A DNA stretch of 31,442 nucleotides from CADEED01 sp035701825 (GCA_035701825.1 DASSRK010000128.1:1-31442), one strand, 5' to 3'. Numbered from the stretch's first letter, positions 1-8,303 are shown. Made by a program: numbers and translations. Notes: generated from the letters alone by a model not told the origin.

Positions 1-1176
1 GACCTTCGCGCCCATGCGCGTCAGCGCCTCGAGCGTGCGCGCCCGGCACTCGTCGAGCCGCGCGCGCACGCGCTCGAGCATGCGCTCGTAGGCGCGGTCG
101 ACGATGATGCGCGCCACCACGCGCTCGGACAGCTCGGCCGACGACAACCCGGTCAGTGCCTTGACGTCGCGCAACTCGCGGATCAGTCCCGGCTGCGCGG
201 TGATGAAGCCGACGCGCAGGCTCGCGGCCAGCGTCTTCGAGAACCCGCCCACGTAGATGACGCGGCGCCCGTCGTCGAGGCTCGCGAGCCGCGTCGAGTG
301 GCGTCCCTGCAGGTCGCCGTAGATGTCGTCCTCCACGATCATGAAATCGTGTTTGGCCGCGAGCTCGAGCATGCGCGCCGCGTTGGCCGCGCTGGTGCAC
401 GAGCCCGTCGGGTTGTGCGCCACCGAGTTCACGATGAAGAGCTTGGGCTTCTCGCGCGCCAGCAGGCTCTCGAGCGCCGCGATGTCCGGGCCCTCGCTGG
501 TGCGCGGCACGCCGATCACGCGCGCGCCGAAGGCCGCGAAGCGCGCGAACATCACGAACCACGCCGGGTCCTCGACGAACACCGTGTCGCCGGGCGCGAG
601 GAAGCGCCGCGCCACGAGGTCGATGGCCTGGGTGGCGCCGGCCGTGGTGATGATCTGCTCGGCCGGCGCGCCGATGCCGATGTGCGCGAGGCGCGTCGCC
701 AGCGCCTCGCGCAGCGGTAGATAGCCCTCGACCGGGCCGTACTTGAGCAGCCACGAGCCGCGGCTGCGGCCGACGCCGCGCACTGCGGCCGCGACCATGT
801 CGTGGTCCAGCCAGGTCTCGGGCAGCAGGCCCGCGCCGGGCTGCTCGCTGCCGGGTGACTGTCGGCGCTGCGCGCGCAGCAGCCAGCTCACGTCGAGCAC
901 GGTGCCCGGCATCGGGTGCGAATGGGCGCGGCGCTGCGCCTTGTGGCGTATGCGCACGTAGAAACCGGAGCCGCGCCGCGATTCGACCAGGCCGGCGGCG
1001 ATCAGCCGGTCGTAGGCCTCGACCACGGTCGAGCGGCTGACGCGCGACTCGTGCGCGCAGTCGCGGATCGAGGGCAGCCGCGTGCCGGGACGCAGTGCGT
1101 GGGTTTCGATGCGCTGCGCGAATCGCGCCGCGAGCTGTGCGGGCAGGCGGTGGTCCTGCTTGGCTTCGAGCGACAT
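1..1176 (-). CDS. MocR/PdxR-type regulator (GntR HTH fused to class I aminotransferase), C-terminus beyond the window edge
   Basis: Translation from the ATG at 1176 gives 392 codons that are still open at base 1. The N-terminus (about residues 10-75) is a GntR winged helix-turn-helix with the RPGTRLPSIRD and VSRSTVVEAYDRL signatures. After a linker comes a fold-type I aminotransferase domain with AHNPTGS, EDDIYGD and the PLP-lysine motif GGFSKTLAASLR (Lys314). Family members are about 470 residues, so roughly 80 are missing. MocR proteins are cytoplasmic PLP- or amine-responsive regulators, often of a divergent PLP enzyme, and the PLP dehydratase starting at 1259 on the other strand is the obvious target. 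Only the sequence TTATAT, and no Shine-Dalgarno sequence, precedes the ATG. The ligand cannot be read from the sequence. Confidence 0.93.
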   Translation of the reverse strand, partial: MSLEAKQDHRLPAQLAARFAQRIETHALRPGTRLPSIRDCAHESRVSRSTVVEAYDRLIAAGLVESRRGSGFYVRIRHKAQRRAHSHPMPGTVLDVSWLLRAQRRQSPGSEQPGAGLLPETWLDHDMVAAAVRGVGRSRGSWLLKYGPVEGYLPLREALATRLAHIGIGAPAEQIITTAGATQAIDLVARRFLAPGDTVFVEDPAWFVMFARFAAFGARVIGVPRTSEGPDIAALESLLAREKPKLFIVNSVAHNPTGSCTSAANAARMLELAAKHDFMIVEDDIYGDLQGRHSTRLASLDDGRRVIYVGGFSKTLAASLRVGFITAQPGLIRELRDVKALTGLSSAELSERVVARIIVDRAYERMLERVRARLDECRARTLEALTRMGAKV

Positions 1177-1186
1177 ATATAAGAGC

Positions 1187-1238
1187 GGGCCAGTGGGTGG
1201 GAATTGCGAGTCCAACTGTACTGTAACTGTACTGGCCC
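1187..1238. promoter_or_regulatory. Divergent MocR/dehydratase control region: direct repeats inside an inverted repeat
   Basis: AACTGTACT occurs at 1214-1222 and again at 1225-1233, a tandem repeat with an 11-bp period (one helical turn). The word GGGCCAGT at 1187-1194 is the exact reverse complement of ACTGGCCC at 1231-1238, which overlaps the end of the second direct repeat. MocR-family regulators are known to bind direct repeats near divergent promoters, so this is probably the operator of the regulator at 1-1176. That assignment is inference. Confidence 0.6.
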
Positions 1239-1244
1239 GTGTTC

Positions 1245-1250
1245 TATATT
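1245..1250 (+). promoter_or_regulatory. -10 box of the dehydratase gene
   Basis: TATATT lies 8 nt before the ATG at 1259 and just downstream of the tandem repeats. No Shine-Dalgarno sequence fits between it and the start codon, so the transcript may be leaderless. Confidence 0.45.
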
Positions 1251-1258
1251 TTCCGCCC

Positions 1259-2278
1259 ATGAATGCCGACGCCGCAGTGTCCCGGTCCGGGTCTCCCGCG
1301 CCCCAACTACCGCCGCCGCTGCCCGATGGCGCCGCCATCGAAGCGGCGGCGCGCTTCCTCGCGCCGCTGGTGCCGCCGACGCCGCAGTACCTGTGGCCGC
1401 AGGTGGCCGCCGCCTTCGGCACGGAGGTGTGGCTCAAGCACGAGAACCACACGCCCATCGGCGCGTTCAAGGCGCGCAGCGCCGCGATCTACTTCCGCAA
1501 CCTGGTGGAGCGCGAGCCCGGCTGCCCGGGCGTGATCACCGCCACGCGCGGCAACCACGGCCAGGCGGTGGGCCTCGCCGCACGGCGCTTCAAACTACCC
1601 GCGACCGTCTACGTGCCGCGCGGCAACAGCGTGGAGAAGAACGCCGCCATGCGCGCGCTCGGCGTGACGCTGGTCGAGCACGGCGACGACTTCCAGGAGG
1701 CGCGCGAGGAAGCCGCGCGCGTCGGCGCGCAGCGCGGGCTGCACATGGTGCCCGCGTTCCACGCCGACCTGGTGCTGGGCGTCAGCACCTACTGGGCGGA
1801 ACTGTTCCGCGCGGTGCCGGGGCTCGACGTGGTGTACGTCCCCATCGGCCAGGGCTCCGGCATCTGCGCCGCGGCCGCGGCGCGCAATGCGCTGTCGCCC
1901 GCCACGCAGATCGTCGGCGTGGTGTCCGCGCACGCTCCCACCTTCTCGAAATCCTTCGCCGCGCGCCGCGTGGTCGAGGCGCCGGCGACCACGCTGCTCG
2001 GCGACGGCATGGCCTGCCGCCGGCCGGACGAGGACGCGCTGGCGCTGGTGCTCGCCCACGTCAGCCGCATCGAGGAAGTCAGCGACGCGGAGCTCGCCGA
2101 GGCCATGCGCCGCATCTTCGCCATGACGCACAACGTCGCCGAGGGCGCCGGCGCCGCGGCGTTCGCGCTCGCCTGGCGCGAACGCGGGAGCCTGGCCGGA
2201 AAACGCGTCGCGCTGGCGCTCACCGGCGGCAACGTCGACAGCCCGCTGTTCGGCGAGGTACTCGCCGGCAAACACTAG
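1259..2278 (+). CDS. Threonine/serine dehydratase-like PLP enzyme (fold type II)
   Basis: This is a 339-residue protein. The segment KHENHTPIGAFKARSA matches the PLP-lysine motif of threonine dehydratases (Lys71). RGNHGQ at about 97-102 fits the substrate-binding loop, and GQGSG at about 197-201 replaces the usual glycine-rich phosphate loop. These enzymes deaminate threonine or serine to 2-oxo acids in the cytosol. There is no C-terminal ACT regulatory domain, so it resembles catabolic rather than biosynthetic (IlvA) enzymes. The ATG at 1259 is chosen because upstream sequence is promoter-like and the fold begins soon after. It is divergent from a MocR regulator, a common arrangement for PLP enzymes. 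The substrate may be another beta-hydroxy amino acid; ectoine-type EutB dehydratases are related, but no other ectoine gene is seen. Confidence 0.85.
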   Translation: MNADAAVSRSGSPAPQLPPPLPDGAAIEAAARFLAPLVPPTPQYLWPQVAAAFGTEVWLKHENHTPIGAFKARSAAIYFRNLVEREPGCPGVITATRGNHGQAVGLAARRFKLPATVYVPRGNSVEKNAAMRALGVTLVEHGDDFQEAREEAARVGAQRGLHMVPAFHADLVLGVSTYWAELFRAVPGLDVVYVPIGQGSGICAAAAARNALSPATQIVGVVSAHAPTFSKSFAARRVVEAPATTLLGDGMACRRPDEDALALVLAHVSRIEEVSDAELAEAMRRIFAMTHNVAEGAGAAAFALAWRERGSLAGKRVALALTGGNVDSPLFGEVLAGKH

Positions 2279-2307
2279 TTCCGTGAAGATCCCCGGCGCG
2301 ACGCCCC

Positions 2308-2757
2308 ATGTCATCGACTGAGCCATCGGCGTACGAAATCTCCACCGATCCCGCGCGCCTCGACATCGCGGCCATGCATGCCTACCTGTCGCGCTCGTAC
2401 TGGTCGCCGGGCATTCCTTTCGCGACGGTCGAGCGCGCGGCGCGCAATTCACTGTGTTTCGGCGCCTACGAGAAATCGAGCGGGCGCCAGGTGGGCCTCG
2501 CGCGCGTGGTCACCGACCACGCCACGTTCGCCTATCTCTGCGACGTCTATGTGCTCGAGGAGCACCAGGGACGCGGCCTCGGCAAACTCCTGGTGCGCAC
2601 GGTGATGGCGCACCCCGCGCTCACCGGCGCGCGCCGCGCGATGCTGGGAACGCGCGACGCGCACGGACTCTACCGGCAGTTCGGGTTCACGGCCCCGCCC
2701 GATGACCGTGTGCTGATGCAGATCCTGCGACCGGACATGTATCGCGCCTCCGGCTGA
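2308..2757 (+). CDS. GNAT-family N-acetyltransferase
   Basis: This is a 149-residue single-domain protein. Acetyl-CoA binding motif A is visible as VLEEHQGRGLGKLLV (the Q/R-x-x-G-x-G/A core), preceded by the strand LCDVYV and followed by a C-terminal segment with GLYRQFGF, which is typical of small GNAT enzymes. Such proteins transfer acetyl from acetyl-CoA to an amine on a small molecule or protein; the substrate is not predictable. The gene starts 29 nt after the dehydratase on the same strand and may be cotranscribed with it. The ATG at 2308 is favoured because the conserved fold begins within about 20 residues. Confidence 0.85.
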   Translation: MSSTEPSAYEISTDPARLDIAAMHAYLSRSYWSPGIPFATVERAARNSLCFGAYEKSSGRQVGLARVVTDHATFAYLCDVYVLEEHQGRGLGKLLVRTVMAHPALTGARRAMLGTRDAHGLYRQFGFTAPPDDRVLMQILRPDMYRASG

Positions 2758-2780
2758 CTCGCCGCGCGCGCCGCCTTCCG

Positions 2781-2786
2781 TATACT
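2781..2786 (+). promoter_or_regulatory. -10 box of the patatin-like lipoprotein gene
   Basis: TATACT lies 7 nt before the ATG at 2794, and no purine-rich ribosome-binding site separates them. No convincing -35 hexamer is visible. Confidence 0.45.
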
Positions 2787-2793
2787 GCGGCGC

Positions 2794-4194
2794 ATGTCGT
2801 TCCCGATGCGCGCGCCGTCCCTGTTGTTGGGCGGCGCCTGTTCCCTCCTGCTCGCCGCCTGCGGCAGCATTCCCACGCGCGAGTCCGCGCTGAAAGAGGT
2901 CGTCCCGCTCACCGCCCCGGTGCTGGCGCCGGGCGTCGACGCCAACTCCGACAAGCTGCTCGTGGTGCTGACCTTCTCCGGCGGCGGCAAGCGCGCGGCG
3001 GCGTTCTCGTACGGCGTGCTCGAGGCGCTGCGCGACATCCAGGTGACCACGCCCGACGGCGGGCAGCGTGCGCTGCTCGACGAGGTCGACATCATCTCCG
3101 CGGTGTCGGGCGGCGCGTTCACCGCGGCCTACTACGCCCTGCACGGGCGCGACACCTTCGACGACTACGAGCCGCGTTTCCTCGACCACGACACCGAGAA
3201 GGACCTGTGGCACAAGGTGCTGGTGCCCGCCAGCTGGCCGCGCCTGCTCAAGGACGAGGTCAGCCGCAGCGACCTCGAGGTCGAGTACTTCGACCAGAAC
3301 CTGTTCGACGGCGCGACGGTCTACGACGTGATGACGCGCTCGCCGCGCGTCATCATCACCGCCACCGACCTGGTACGCGCCAAGCCGTTCGCGTTCACGC
3401 GCGAGCAGCTGAACGGCGTGTGCGTCGACCCGCGCACCGTGCCGCTGGCGCGCGCGGTGTTCGCCTCGGCGGCGACGCCCATCTACTTCGCGCCGCTCGT
3501 CATGCACAGCTTCGCCGGAACCTGTGGCTACCAGCCGCCGGACACGCTGGCCGCGCTTTCGCAGAGCGAGGACGATGCCTACCGGCGCGAACGCGCCGAG
3601 CGCCTGCAGTCCTTCCTCGACGGCACCCACTACCCTTACCTGCACCTGGCCGACGGCGCCTTCGCCGACAACCTCGGCGCGCGCGCCATCCTCGACGAGA
3701 TCTCGCTCGGCGACAACGTGGTGGATGCACTGCGCCGCAACGGCTACAGCCGCGCGCGCCGCATGCTGTTCATCGTGGTCGACGCGCGCACCGGCTTCGA
3801 CAAGCGCTACGCGCAGGTCGGCACGCCGCTCGGCATCAAGAAGGTCATGGACGCGGTGGTCAGCGCCACCTTCAACCGCTACAGCTTCGAGACCATGAAC
3901 CTGCTGCGCGCGCGCGTGAAGCGTTGGGAGTCCGAGGTGCGCCACACGCGCTGCGACGCGGCGCTGGCCATCCCGGATTGCGGGAAGTTCGACGTCGACC
4001 TGGTCGAGCTGTCCTTCGACCGCATCAAGGACGGCGCCGAGCACGACTACCTCGACCGCGTGCCCACCTCGTTCACGCTGTCGCACGCCGATGTCGACCG
4101 CCTGCGCAAGGCGGCGCACACGCTGATCGAGGAGTCGCCGGAGCTGCGGCATTTCCTGGAAGAGTCGGCCGCGAGCGCGCGCGGCTCGCAGTAG
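2794..4194 (+). CDS. Patatin-like phospholipase, outer-membrane lipoprotein
   Basis: This is a 466-residue protein. The N-terminus is a lipoprotein signal with lipobox LLAAC (Cys23), so it is probably lipid-anchored in the envelope. The patatin fold shows the oxyanion motif GGGKR at about 63-67, the nucleophile elbow AVSGG (Ser105, with Ala in place of the first Gly of GxSxG), and the catalytic Asp in LADGAFADN (Asp287). Patatins are Ser-Asp dyad lipid acyl hydrolases. A long segment after the Asp has no recognisable domain. The second Met, at residue 5, is an alternative start and still leaves a valid signal. The neighbours give no clue to the lipid substrate. The phospholipase activity is a family-level inference. 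Confidence 0.88.
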   Translation: MSFPMRAPSLLLGGACSLLLAACGSIPTRESALKEVVPLTAPVLAPGVDANSDKLLVVLTFSGGGKRAAAFSYGVLEALRDIQVTTPDGGQRALLDEVDIISAVSGGAFTAAYYALHGRDTFDDYEPRFLDHDTEKDLWHKVLVPASWPRLLKDEVSRSDLEVEYFDQNLFDGATVYDVMTRSPRVIITATDLVRAKPFAFTREQLNGVCVDPRTVPLARAVFASAATPIYFAPLVMHSFAGTCGYQPPDTLAALSQSEDDAYRRERAERLQSFLDGTHYPYLHLADGAFADNLGARAILDEISLGDNVVDALRRNGYSRARRMLFIVVDARTGFDKRYAQVGTPLGIKKVMDAVVSATFNRYSFETMNLLRARVKRWESEVRHTRCDAALAIPDCGKFDVDLVELSFDRIKDGAEHDYLDRVPTSFTLSHADVDRLRKAAHTLIEESPELRHFLEESAASARGSQ

Positions 4195-4263
4195 GTTGAG
4201 GCCGACAGGCCGATAAGTGGTTTTCCCGATGCATTGGCGGCATGCATGCGCCAACCTCGCGGC

Positions 4264-5253
4264 ATGCAGCCCATCCGCCGCATCCTGGTCGCCGTGAAGA
4301 ACCCCGCCGCGCGCGCCTTGCCGGCCGTGCACAAGGCCGCGCAGATCGCCAAGGGCCTGGGCGCGCAGCTCACGTTGTTCCACGACATCGCGACCCCGCT
4401 GTACGCCGAGGCACTGCGCGGACGGGACGTGGACCTGAAATCCTGGCAGCGCGAGGTGCAGACCGCGCGGCGCGAGCAGCTCGAGAAGCTCGCCACGCGG
4501 ATTCGCCGCCACGGCATCGACGTCGACGTCGCCGCCGACTGGGACTTCCCGCCCTACGAGGCCATCATCCGCAAGGCGCAGCGCATCGGCGCCGATCTCG
4601 TGGTGGTCGAGAACCACCACGGCACCGGCCGTCACCCGGCGCGCTGGCTGTTGTCGTACACCGACTGGGAACTGCTGCGCCTGTGCCCGATGCCGGTGCT
4701 GCTGGTCAAGAACCGGCGCATGTACCACCGGCCGCGGGTGCTGGCCGCGATCGATCCTTCGCACGCGCACGCCAAGCCTTCGAACCTCGACCGGCAGATC
4801 CTGCGCGCCGGCGCACAGCTGGTGCACGCCCTGCACGGTGAGCTGCACGCGTTGCACGCGCTGCTGCCGCCGATGCCGGTGGTGCCGGCCATGCCGGATG
4901 GGCCGCTGATCGAACTCGGCAACGAACGCGACGAGATGAGCGCGGTCGCGCAGCGCCGGCTGGCGCGCGCGGTCGACGGCTTCGACGTCAAGCGCAGCCA
5001 CTGCCACCTGGTCGAAGGCCGCCCGAACGAGGTGATCCCGCGCACCGCGCGCCGCGAACGCTGCTCCATCGTCGCCATGGGCGTGGTGTCGCGTTCGGGG
5101 CTCAAGCGATTCTTCATCGGCAATACCGCGGAGTTCGTCATGGACGCGGTCACGGCCGACATCCTGGTGGTCAAACCCGCGGACTTCGACCCGAAGGTGC
5201 CGCGCGCCGGGCGCGGCGTGCAGATCATCTCGGTGCCCATCCTCGCGGGTTGA
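4264..5253 (+). CDS. Tandem universal stress protein, UspE-like
   Basis: This is a 329-residue protein with two Usp domains. The first begins at IRRILVAVKNP and the second at RVLAAIDPS (about residue 157). The second domain ends with GVVSRSGLKRFFIGNTAE, which resembles the nucleotide-binding loop of UspE (G-x2-G-x9-G-N). UspE proteins are cytoplasmic, act in stress and motility phenotypes, and in many gammaproteobacteria lie near FNR-type oxygen regulators. Here a FixL/FixJ-like pair follows about 400 nt downstream. The ATG at 4264 places the first strand at the N-terminus; an ATG at 4246 and a TTG at 4234 are possible longer starts. No clear Shine-Dalgarno sequence is seen. Confidence 0.87.
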   Translation: MQPIRRILVAVKNPAARALPAVHKAAQIAKGLGAQLTLFHDIATPLYAEALRGRDVDLKSWQREVQTARREQLEKLATRIRRHGIDVDVAADWDFPPYEAIIRKAQRIGADLVVVENHHGTGRHPARWLLSYTDWELLRLCPMPVLLVKNRRMYHRPRVLAAIDPSHAHAKPSNLDRQILRAGAQLVHALHGELHALHALLPPMPVVPAMPDGPLIELGNERDEMSAVAQRRLARAVDGFDVKRSHCHLVEGRPNEVIPRTARRERCSIVAMGVVSRSGLKRFFIGNTAEFVMDAVTADILVVKPADFDPKVPRAGRGVQIISVPILAG

Positions 5254-5342
5254 GAATATTCGAGGCTGCGATGAATAAACCTGCGCACAGCCGCGCGGGC
5301 CACCCGGAACAATGGACTTTCCTTCCACCGACAGGAGTCGCG

Positions 5343-5603
5343 ATGACACGTGAGAAAAACCCCGAGACCCGCCCCGCCCGCAAACGCGCCCCGCGCAAGC
5401 CGCCCGCCGAGACGACAGTCGTCACCGCGACGCCGATCTTCGTGGATCCCGAGCAGCGCGCCGCGCTGATCGCGCGGGCCGCGTACTTCCGCGCGCAAGA
5501 GCGCGGCTTCGCACCCGGCAATGAACTCGCGGACTGGCTGGCCGCCGAGGCCGAGGTGGACGCGGAGCTGCTGCGCGGAGGCGCGGAGCCGACTTTCGGC
5601 TGA
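5343..5603 (+). CDS. Small DUF2934 protein
   Basis: This is an 86-residue protein. It has a basic, proline-rich N-terminal tail (about 1-30, with RKRAPRKPP) followed by the short DUF2934 pattern: IARAAYFRAQERGFAPGN and then ELADWLAAEAEVD. The function of DUF2934 is unknown; such proteins are small, soluble and often found near stress genes. A good ribosome-binding site, AGGAG at 5334-5338, supports the ATG at 5343. It lies between the universal stress protein and the sensor kinase. Confidence 0.75.
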   Translation: MTREKNPETRPARKRAPRKPPAETTVVTATPIFVDPEQRAALIARAAYFRAQERGFAPGNELADWLAAEAEVDAELLRGGAEPTFG

Positions 5604-5664
5604 GGGCCACTGCCTAACACGCCGCCCTGCCAGGGAGGGCCGCGCAAGGAGTATCTTTGCGCGC

Positions 5665-7200
5665 ATGGGGGGCGTTTCCACCGACGTACTGGCCCTGCTC
5701 GAGGCCACGCTCGACGCGGTCGTGATCATGGATGATCGCGGGCGCATCATCGCGTTCAACCCTTCCGCCGAGGAGATGTTCGGCTACCGCGCCGCCGATG
5801 CGCTCGGCCGCAACGTCAGCATGCTGATGACTTCGCCGGATCGTGCCGGCCACGACGACCACCTGCGCCGTTATCTCGCCGGCGGCGAGGCCCGCATCCT
5901 CGGCAAGGGCCGCGACGTGCGCGTGCGCCACCGCGACGGCAGCGAGTTTTCGGTGTTCCTGAGCGTCGGCCGCATCCCCAACACCGATCCGCCGCAATTC
6001 GTCGGCTACCTGCACGACACCTCGCTGCGGCGCAAGGCGCTGGCCACGCTCGAGCGCGAGCGGCAACTGAACCGGCTGTACCTCGACCTGGCGCAGGTCA
6101 TGCTGGTCGCGACCGACCGCACGGGCATCGTGCAACTGGTGAACCAGCGCGCCATCCGCGTGCTCAAGCTCGGCGACGGCGACCTCATGGGGCGCAACTG
6201 GATAGACAGCTGCGTGGCGCCCGAGGACCGGCCGCTGGCGCGCAACGCGTTCCGCGCGCTGCTGATGAGCGCCAGCGAGGAACCGCTGACCTGCGACTAC
6301 CACGTGCGCGCGTCGGACGGCGAAGATCGCTTCATCACCTGGCGCGGCGTCGCGCTGCGCGACGCGGACGACCTGGCCACGGGGGCGCTGCTGTCCGGCG
6401 AGGACGTCACCGACCAACGCCGCGCCGAGAGCGAGGCGCACCGTGCGCTCGAGCGCATGAACAGCGTGGCGCGGCTCGCGACCATGGGCGAGATGGCGGC
6501 CGGCATTTCGCACGAGCTCAACCAGCCGCTCGCGGCCATCGCCAACTACGCGCAGGCCTGCGCGCGGCTGTTGCGCCTGCCCGCACCGGACATGCCGGAG
6601 ATCTCCGGCGCGCTCGAGCAGGTGTCCGCGCAGGCGCTGCGCGCCGGCGAGATCATCCGCCGCATCCGCTCGCTGGTGCGCAACGAGGACGTGCGCCGCG
6701 AATCGCGCGACATCAACGAGCTGATCCGCGAGGTGCACGCGCTGCTCGCCAGCGACGCACGCGTGCACGACGGCAGGCTCGAGCTCGATCTCGCGCCGGC
6801 GCTGCCGCGGGTCACCGTCGACGGCGTGCAGATCCAGCAGGTGCTGATGAACCTGGTGCACAACGCCTTCGAGGCGGAGACCGGTGAGCTCGGGCGCGGC
6901 GTGCGCGGGCGCGAGGCGCACAACGGCGCGGGCTTCGAGGTACGGATCGCGACGCGGCCGACCGCCGGCGGCGACGTCGAAGTATCGGTCAGCGATCTCG
7001 GGCCGGGCCTCGCGGGCGATGCCGAGCAGCGCATCTTCGAGCCGTTCTTCACGACCAAGCCCACCGGGACGGGACTGGGCCTGGCCATCAGCCGATCGAT
7101 CATCAAGGCGCACGACGCGCGACTCGGCTACCGCGCCAACCAGCCGCGCGGCGCCTGTTTCTTCTTCGTGCTACCGGCACACCTGGAGACGACGCAATGA
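5665..7200 (+). CDS. PAS-domain sensor histidine kinase, FixL-like
   Basis: This is a 511-residue soluble kinase with no membrane segments. PAS 1 (about 10-120) is FixL-like, with the run GEARILGKGRDVRVRHRDGS. PAS 2 spans about 140-250. The phosphoacceptor box is GISHELNQPLAAI (His283). The ATPase domain has the N box LMNLVHNAFEA, the G1 box SDLGPGL, and FFTTKPTGTGLGLAIS. FixL family kinases sense oxygen through heme on a PAS histidine; at the position expected for that histidine (FixL DPHIIG) this protein has Arg77, so heme binding as in FixL is unlikely. The start at 5665 fits the PAS N-terminus; AAGGAG lies 13 nt upstream, which is rather far. The stop overlaps the ATG of the response regulator by 4 nt (ATGA). 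Confidence 0.92.
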   Translation: MGGVSTDVLALLEATLDAVVIMDDRGRIIAFNPSAEEMFGYRAADALGRNVSMLMTSPDRAGHDDHLRRYLAGGEARILGKGRDVRVRHRDGSEFSVFLSVGRIPNTDPPQFVGYLHDTSLRRKALATLERERQLNRLYLDLAQVMLVATDRTGIVQLVNQRAIRVLKLGDGDLMGRNWIDSCVAPEDRPLARNAFRALLMSASEEPLTCDYHVRASDGEDRFITWRGVALRDADDLATGALLSGEDVTDQRRAESEAHRALERMNSVARLATMGEMAAGISHELNQPLAAIANYAQACARLLRLPAPDMPEISGALEQVSAQALRAGEIIRRIRSLVRNEDVRRESRDINELIREVHALLASDARVHDGRLELDLAPALPRVTVDGVQIQQVLMNLVHNAFEAETGELGRGVRGREAHNGAGFEVRIATRPTAGGDVEVSVSDLGPGLAGDAEQRIFEPFFTTKPTGTGLGLAISRSIIKAHDARLGYRANQPRGACFFFVLPAHLETTQ

Positions 7201-7814
7201 AAGACCTGCCGCAGACGGTGTTCGTGGTCGACGACGACGACGCGGTGCGCGATTCGCTGCGCCTGCTGCTGAAATCCGCGGACATCACCTCCCAGGTGTT
7301 CGCATCGGCGCAGGAATTCCTCTCGGTATACGACGCCGCGCAACCGGGATGCCTGGTGCTCGACGTGCGCATGCCGGGCATGAGCGGGCTCGAGATGCAG
7401 CACGAGCTCAACCTGCGCGGCGCGACACTGCCGGTCATCTTCATCACCGGGCACGGTGACATCCCGATGGCGGTCGAGGCCATGCAGCACGGCGCCTTCG
7501 ACTTCCTGCAGAAGCCGTTCCGCGACCAGGAACTGCTGGACCGGGTCCAACGTGCGCTGGCCCGGGACATGGACAACCGCGCGCGGCTGCGCCACACGGA
7601 TCGCATCCGCGAGCGCCTGGCCACCCTGAGTCCGCGGGAGCGCGAGGTGCTGGACCTCGTCACGCAGGGCAAGGCAAACAAGATGGTGGCCGGCGATCTC
7701 GGCGTGAGCCAGCGCACCGTCGAGATCCATCGCGCGCACGTGATGCAGAAGATGGAAGCCGGCTCGCTGGCCGAGCTGGTGCGCATGATGATGGCGGTTG
7801 CTCCAAGGCAATGA
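7197..7814 (+). CDS. FixJ-type response regulator (receiver plus LuxR HTH)
   Basis: This is a 205-residue protein. The receiver domain has VDDDDAVRD, the phosphoacceptor in LVLDVRMPGMSG, the threonine in FITGHGD, and the lysine in FLQKPFRD. The C-terminal LuxR/NarL HTH reads LSPREREVLDLVTQGKANK then SQRTVEIHRAHVMQKM. It is the cognate partner of the kinase, starting inside that gene's stop codon, so the two are translationally coupled. FixJ, TtrR and StyR belong to this family. DNA targets cannot be assigned from sequence. Confidence 0.94.
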   Translation: MKDLPQTVFVVDDDDAVRDSLRLLLKSADITSQVFASAQEFLSVYDAAQPGCLVLDVRMPGMSGLEMQHELNLRGATLPVIFITGHGDIPMAVEAMQHGAFDFLQKPFRDQELLDRVQRALARDMDNRARLRHTDRIRERLATLSPREREVLDLVTQGKANKMVAGDLGVSQRTVEIHRAHVMQKMEAGSLAELVRMMMAVAPRQ

Positions 7815-7853
7815 CGGCGAAAGTACGTATTTGACAGTGGCCGCGCCGATGCA

Positions 7854-8288
7854 ATGCTCGCCCCCGCGATGCGGGGGCCAGAGGCAATCGATTCCGACGC
7901 CACCAAGGATGGTGGCACCACGCGCGCCCCGAACTCCCGCACGGTCATCGTCGCCGGCCAGTCCTCGACGAGGACGCGAGAAGTGCTGCAGACATTGCGT
8001 GGATTCGCCAGCGTCATCTGGCCCACCTCCCTCGAAGCCGCGCTCGAGCACACCGGTGCCGCCGACGTCGCCTGCCTGGTGATCGCCGACGACCTGCAGG
8101 AAGGTCCCATCGACGAATTCCTGCAGGAAGCTCGCGAATTGCGCCGTAACCTGCCGATTTTCGTGATCACGGATCCCGACGACGTCGCCGAAGCCGTCTC
8201 GGCCATGCGTCACGGTGCCACCGCTGTCATCGAGATCCCGCCGTCATACGCTGCGCTGCGTGCGGAAGTCGCGCGCGCCATGCAGTAG
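7854..8288 (+). CDS. Degenerate (pseudo-)receiver domain protein
   Basis: This is a 144-residue protein. After a 25-30 residue unstructured leader, the fold follows a CheY-like receiver: TVIVAGQ, a helix, CLVIADDL, PIFVITDPDD, then AVIEIPPS. Compared with real receivers, the acidic pair after strand 1 is missing (AG instead of DD) and the lysine before Pro is missing (Ile in the EIPP stretch), while the central Asp in VIADD and the Thr in FVITD remain. Normal phosphorylation chemistry is therefore doubtful. It starts 39 nt after the FixJ-like gene on the same strand and may be cotranscribed. There is no output domain. The start is uncertain: 7869 is also an ATG in frame. Confidence 0.72.
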   Translation: MLAPAMRGPEAIDSDATKDGGTTRAPNSRTVIVAGQSSTRTREVLQTLRGFASVIWPTSLEAALEHTGAADVACLVIADDLQEGPIDEFLQEARELRRNLPIFVITDPDDVAEAVSAMRHGATAVIEIPPSYAALRAEVARAMQ

Positions 8289-8291
8289 TTC

Positions 8292-8303
8292 GATAGCGCT
8301 ATC
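8292..8303. promoter_or_regulatory. Perfect 12-bp palindrome downstream of the pseudo-receiver gene
   Basis: GATAGCGCTATC is fully self-complementary and starts 3 nt after the stop codon at 8288. No T-run follows, so it is more likely a protein-binding site than an intrinsic terminator. Confidence 0.35.

Noticed and set aside
4231..4255. Near-palindrome around GCATGCATGC before the universal stress protein gene
   Set aside because: The arms are imperfect and the match to the element at 16035-16140 is limited to the simple GCATGCAT word.
2449..5349. Very long open frame (966 codons) on the minus strand
   Set aside because: It runs antisense to the patatin and universal stress protein genes, both of which have clear family motifs. 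The translated product is Arg/His/Val-rich with no recognisable motif, a common artefact of high-GC codon usage.
8046..8058. CACACCGGTG resembling the locus operator
   Set aside because: It lacks the ATG arm, lies in the middle of the pseudo-receiver coding sequence and is not near a promoter, so it is probably chance.
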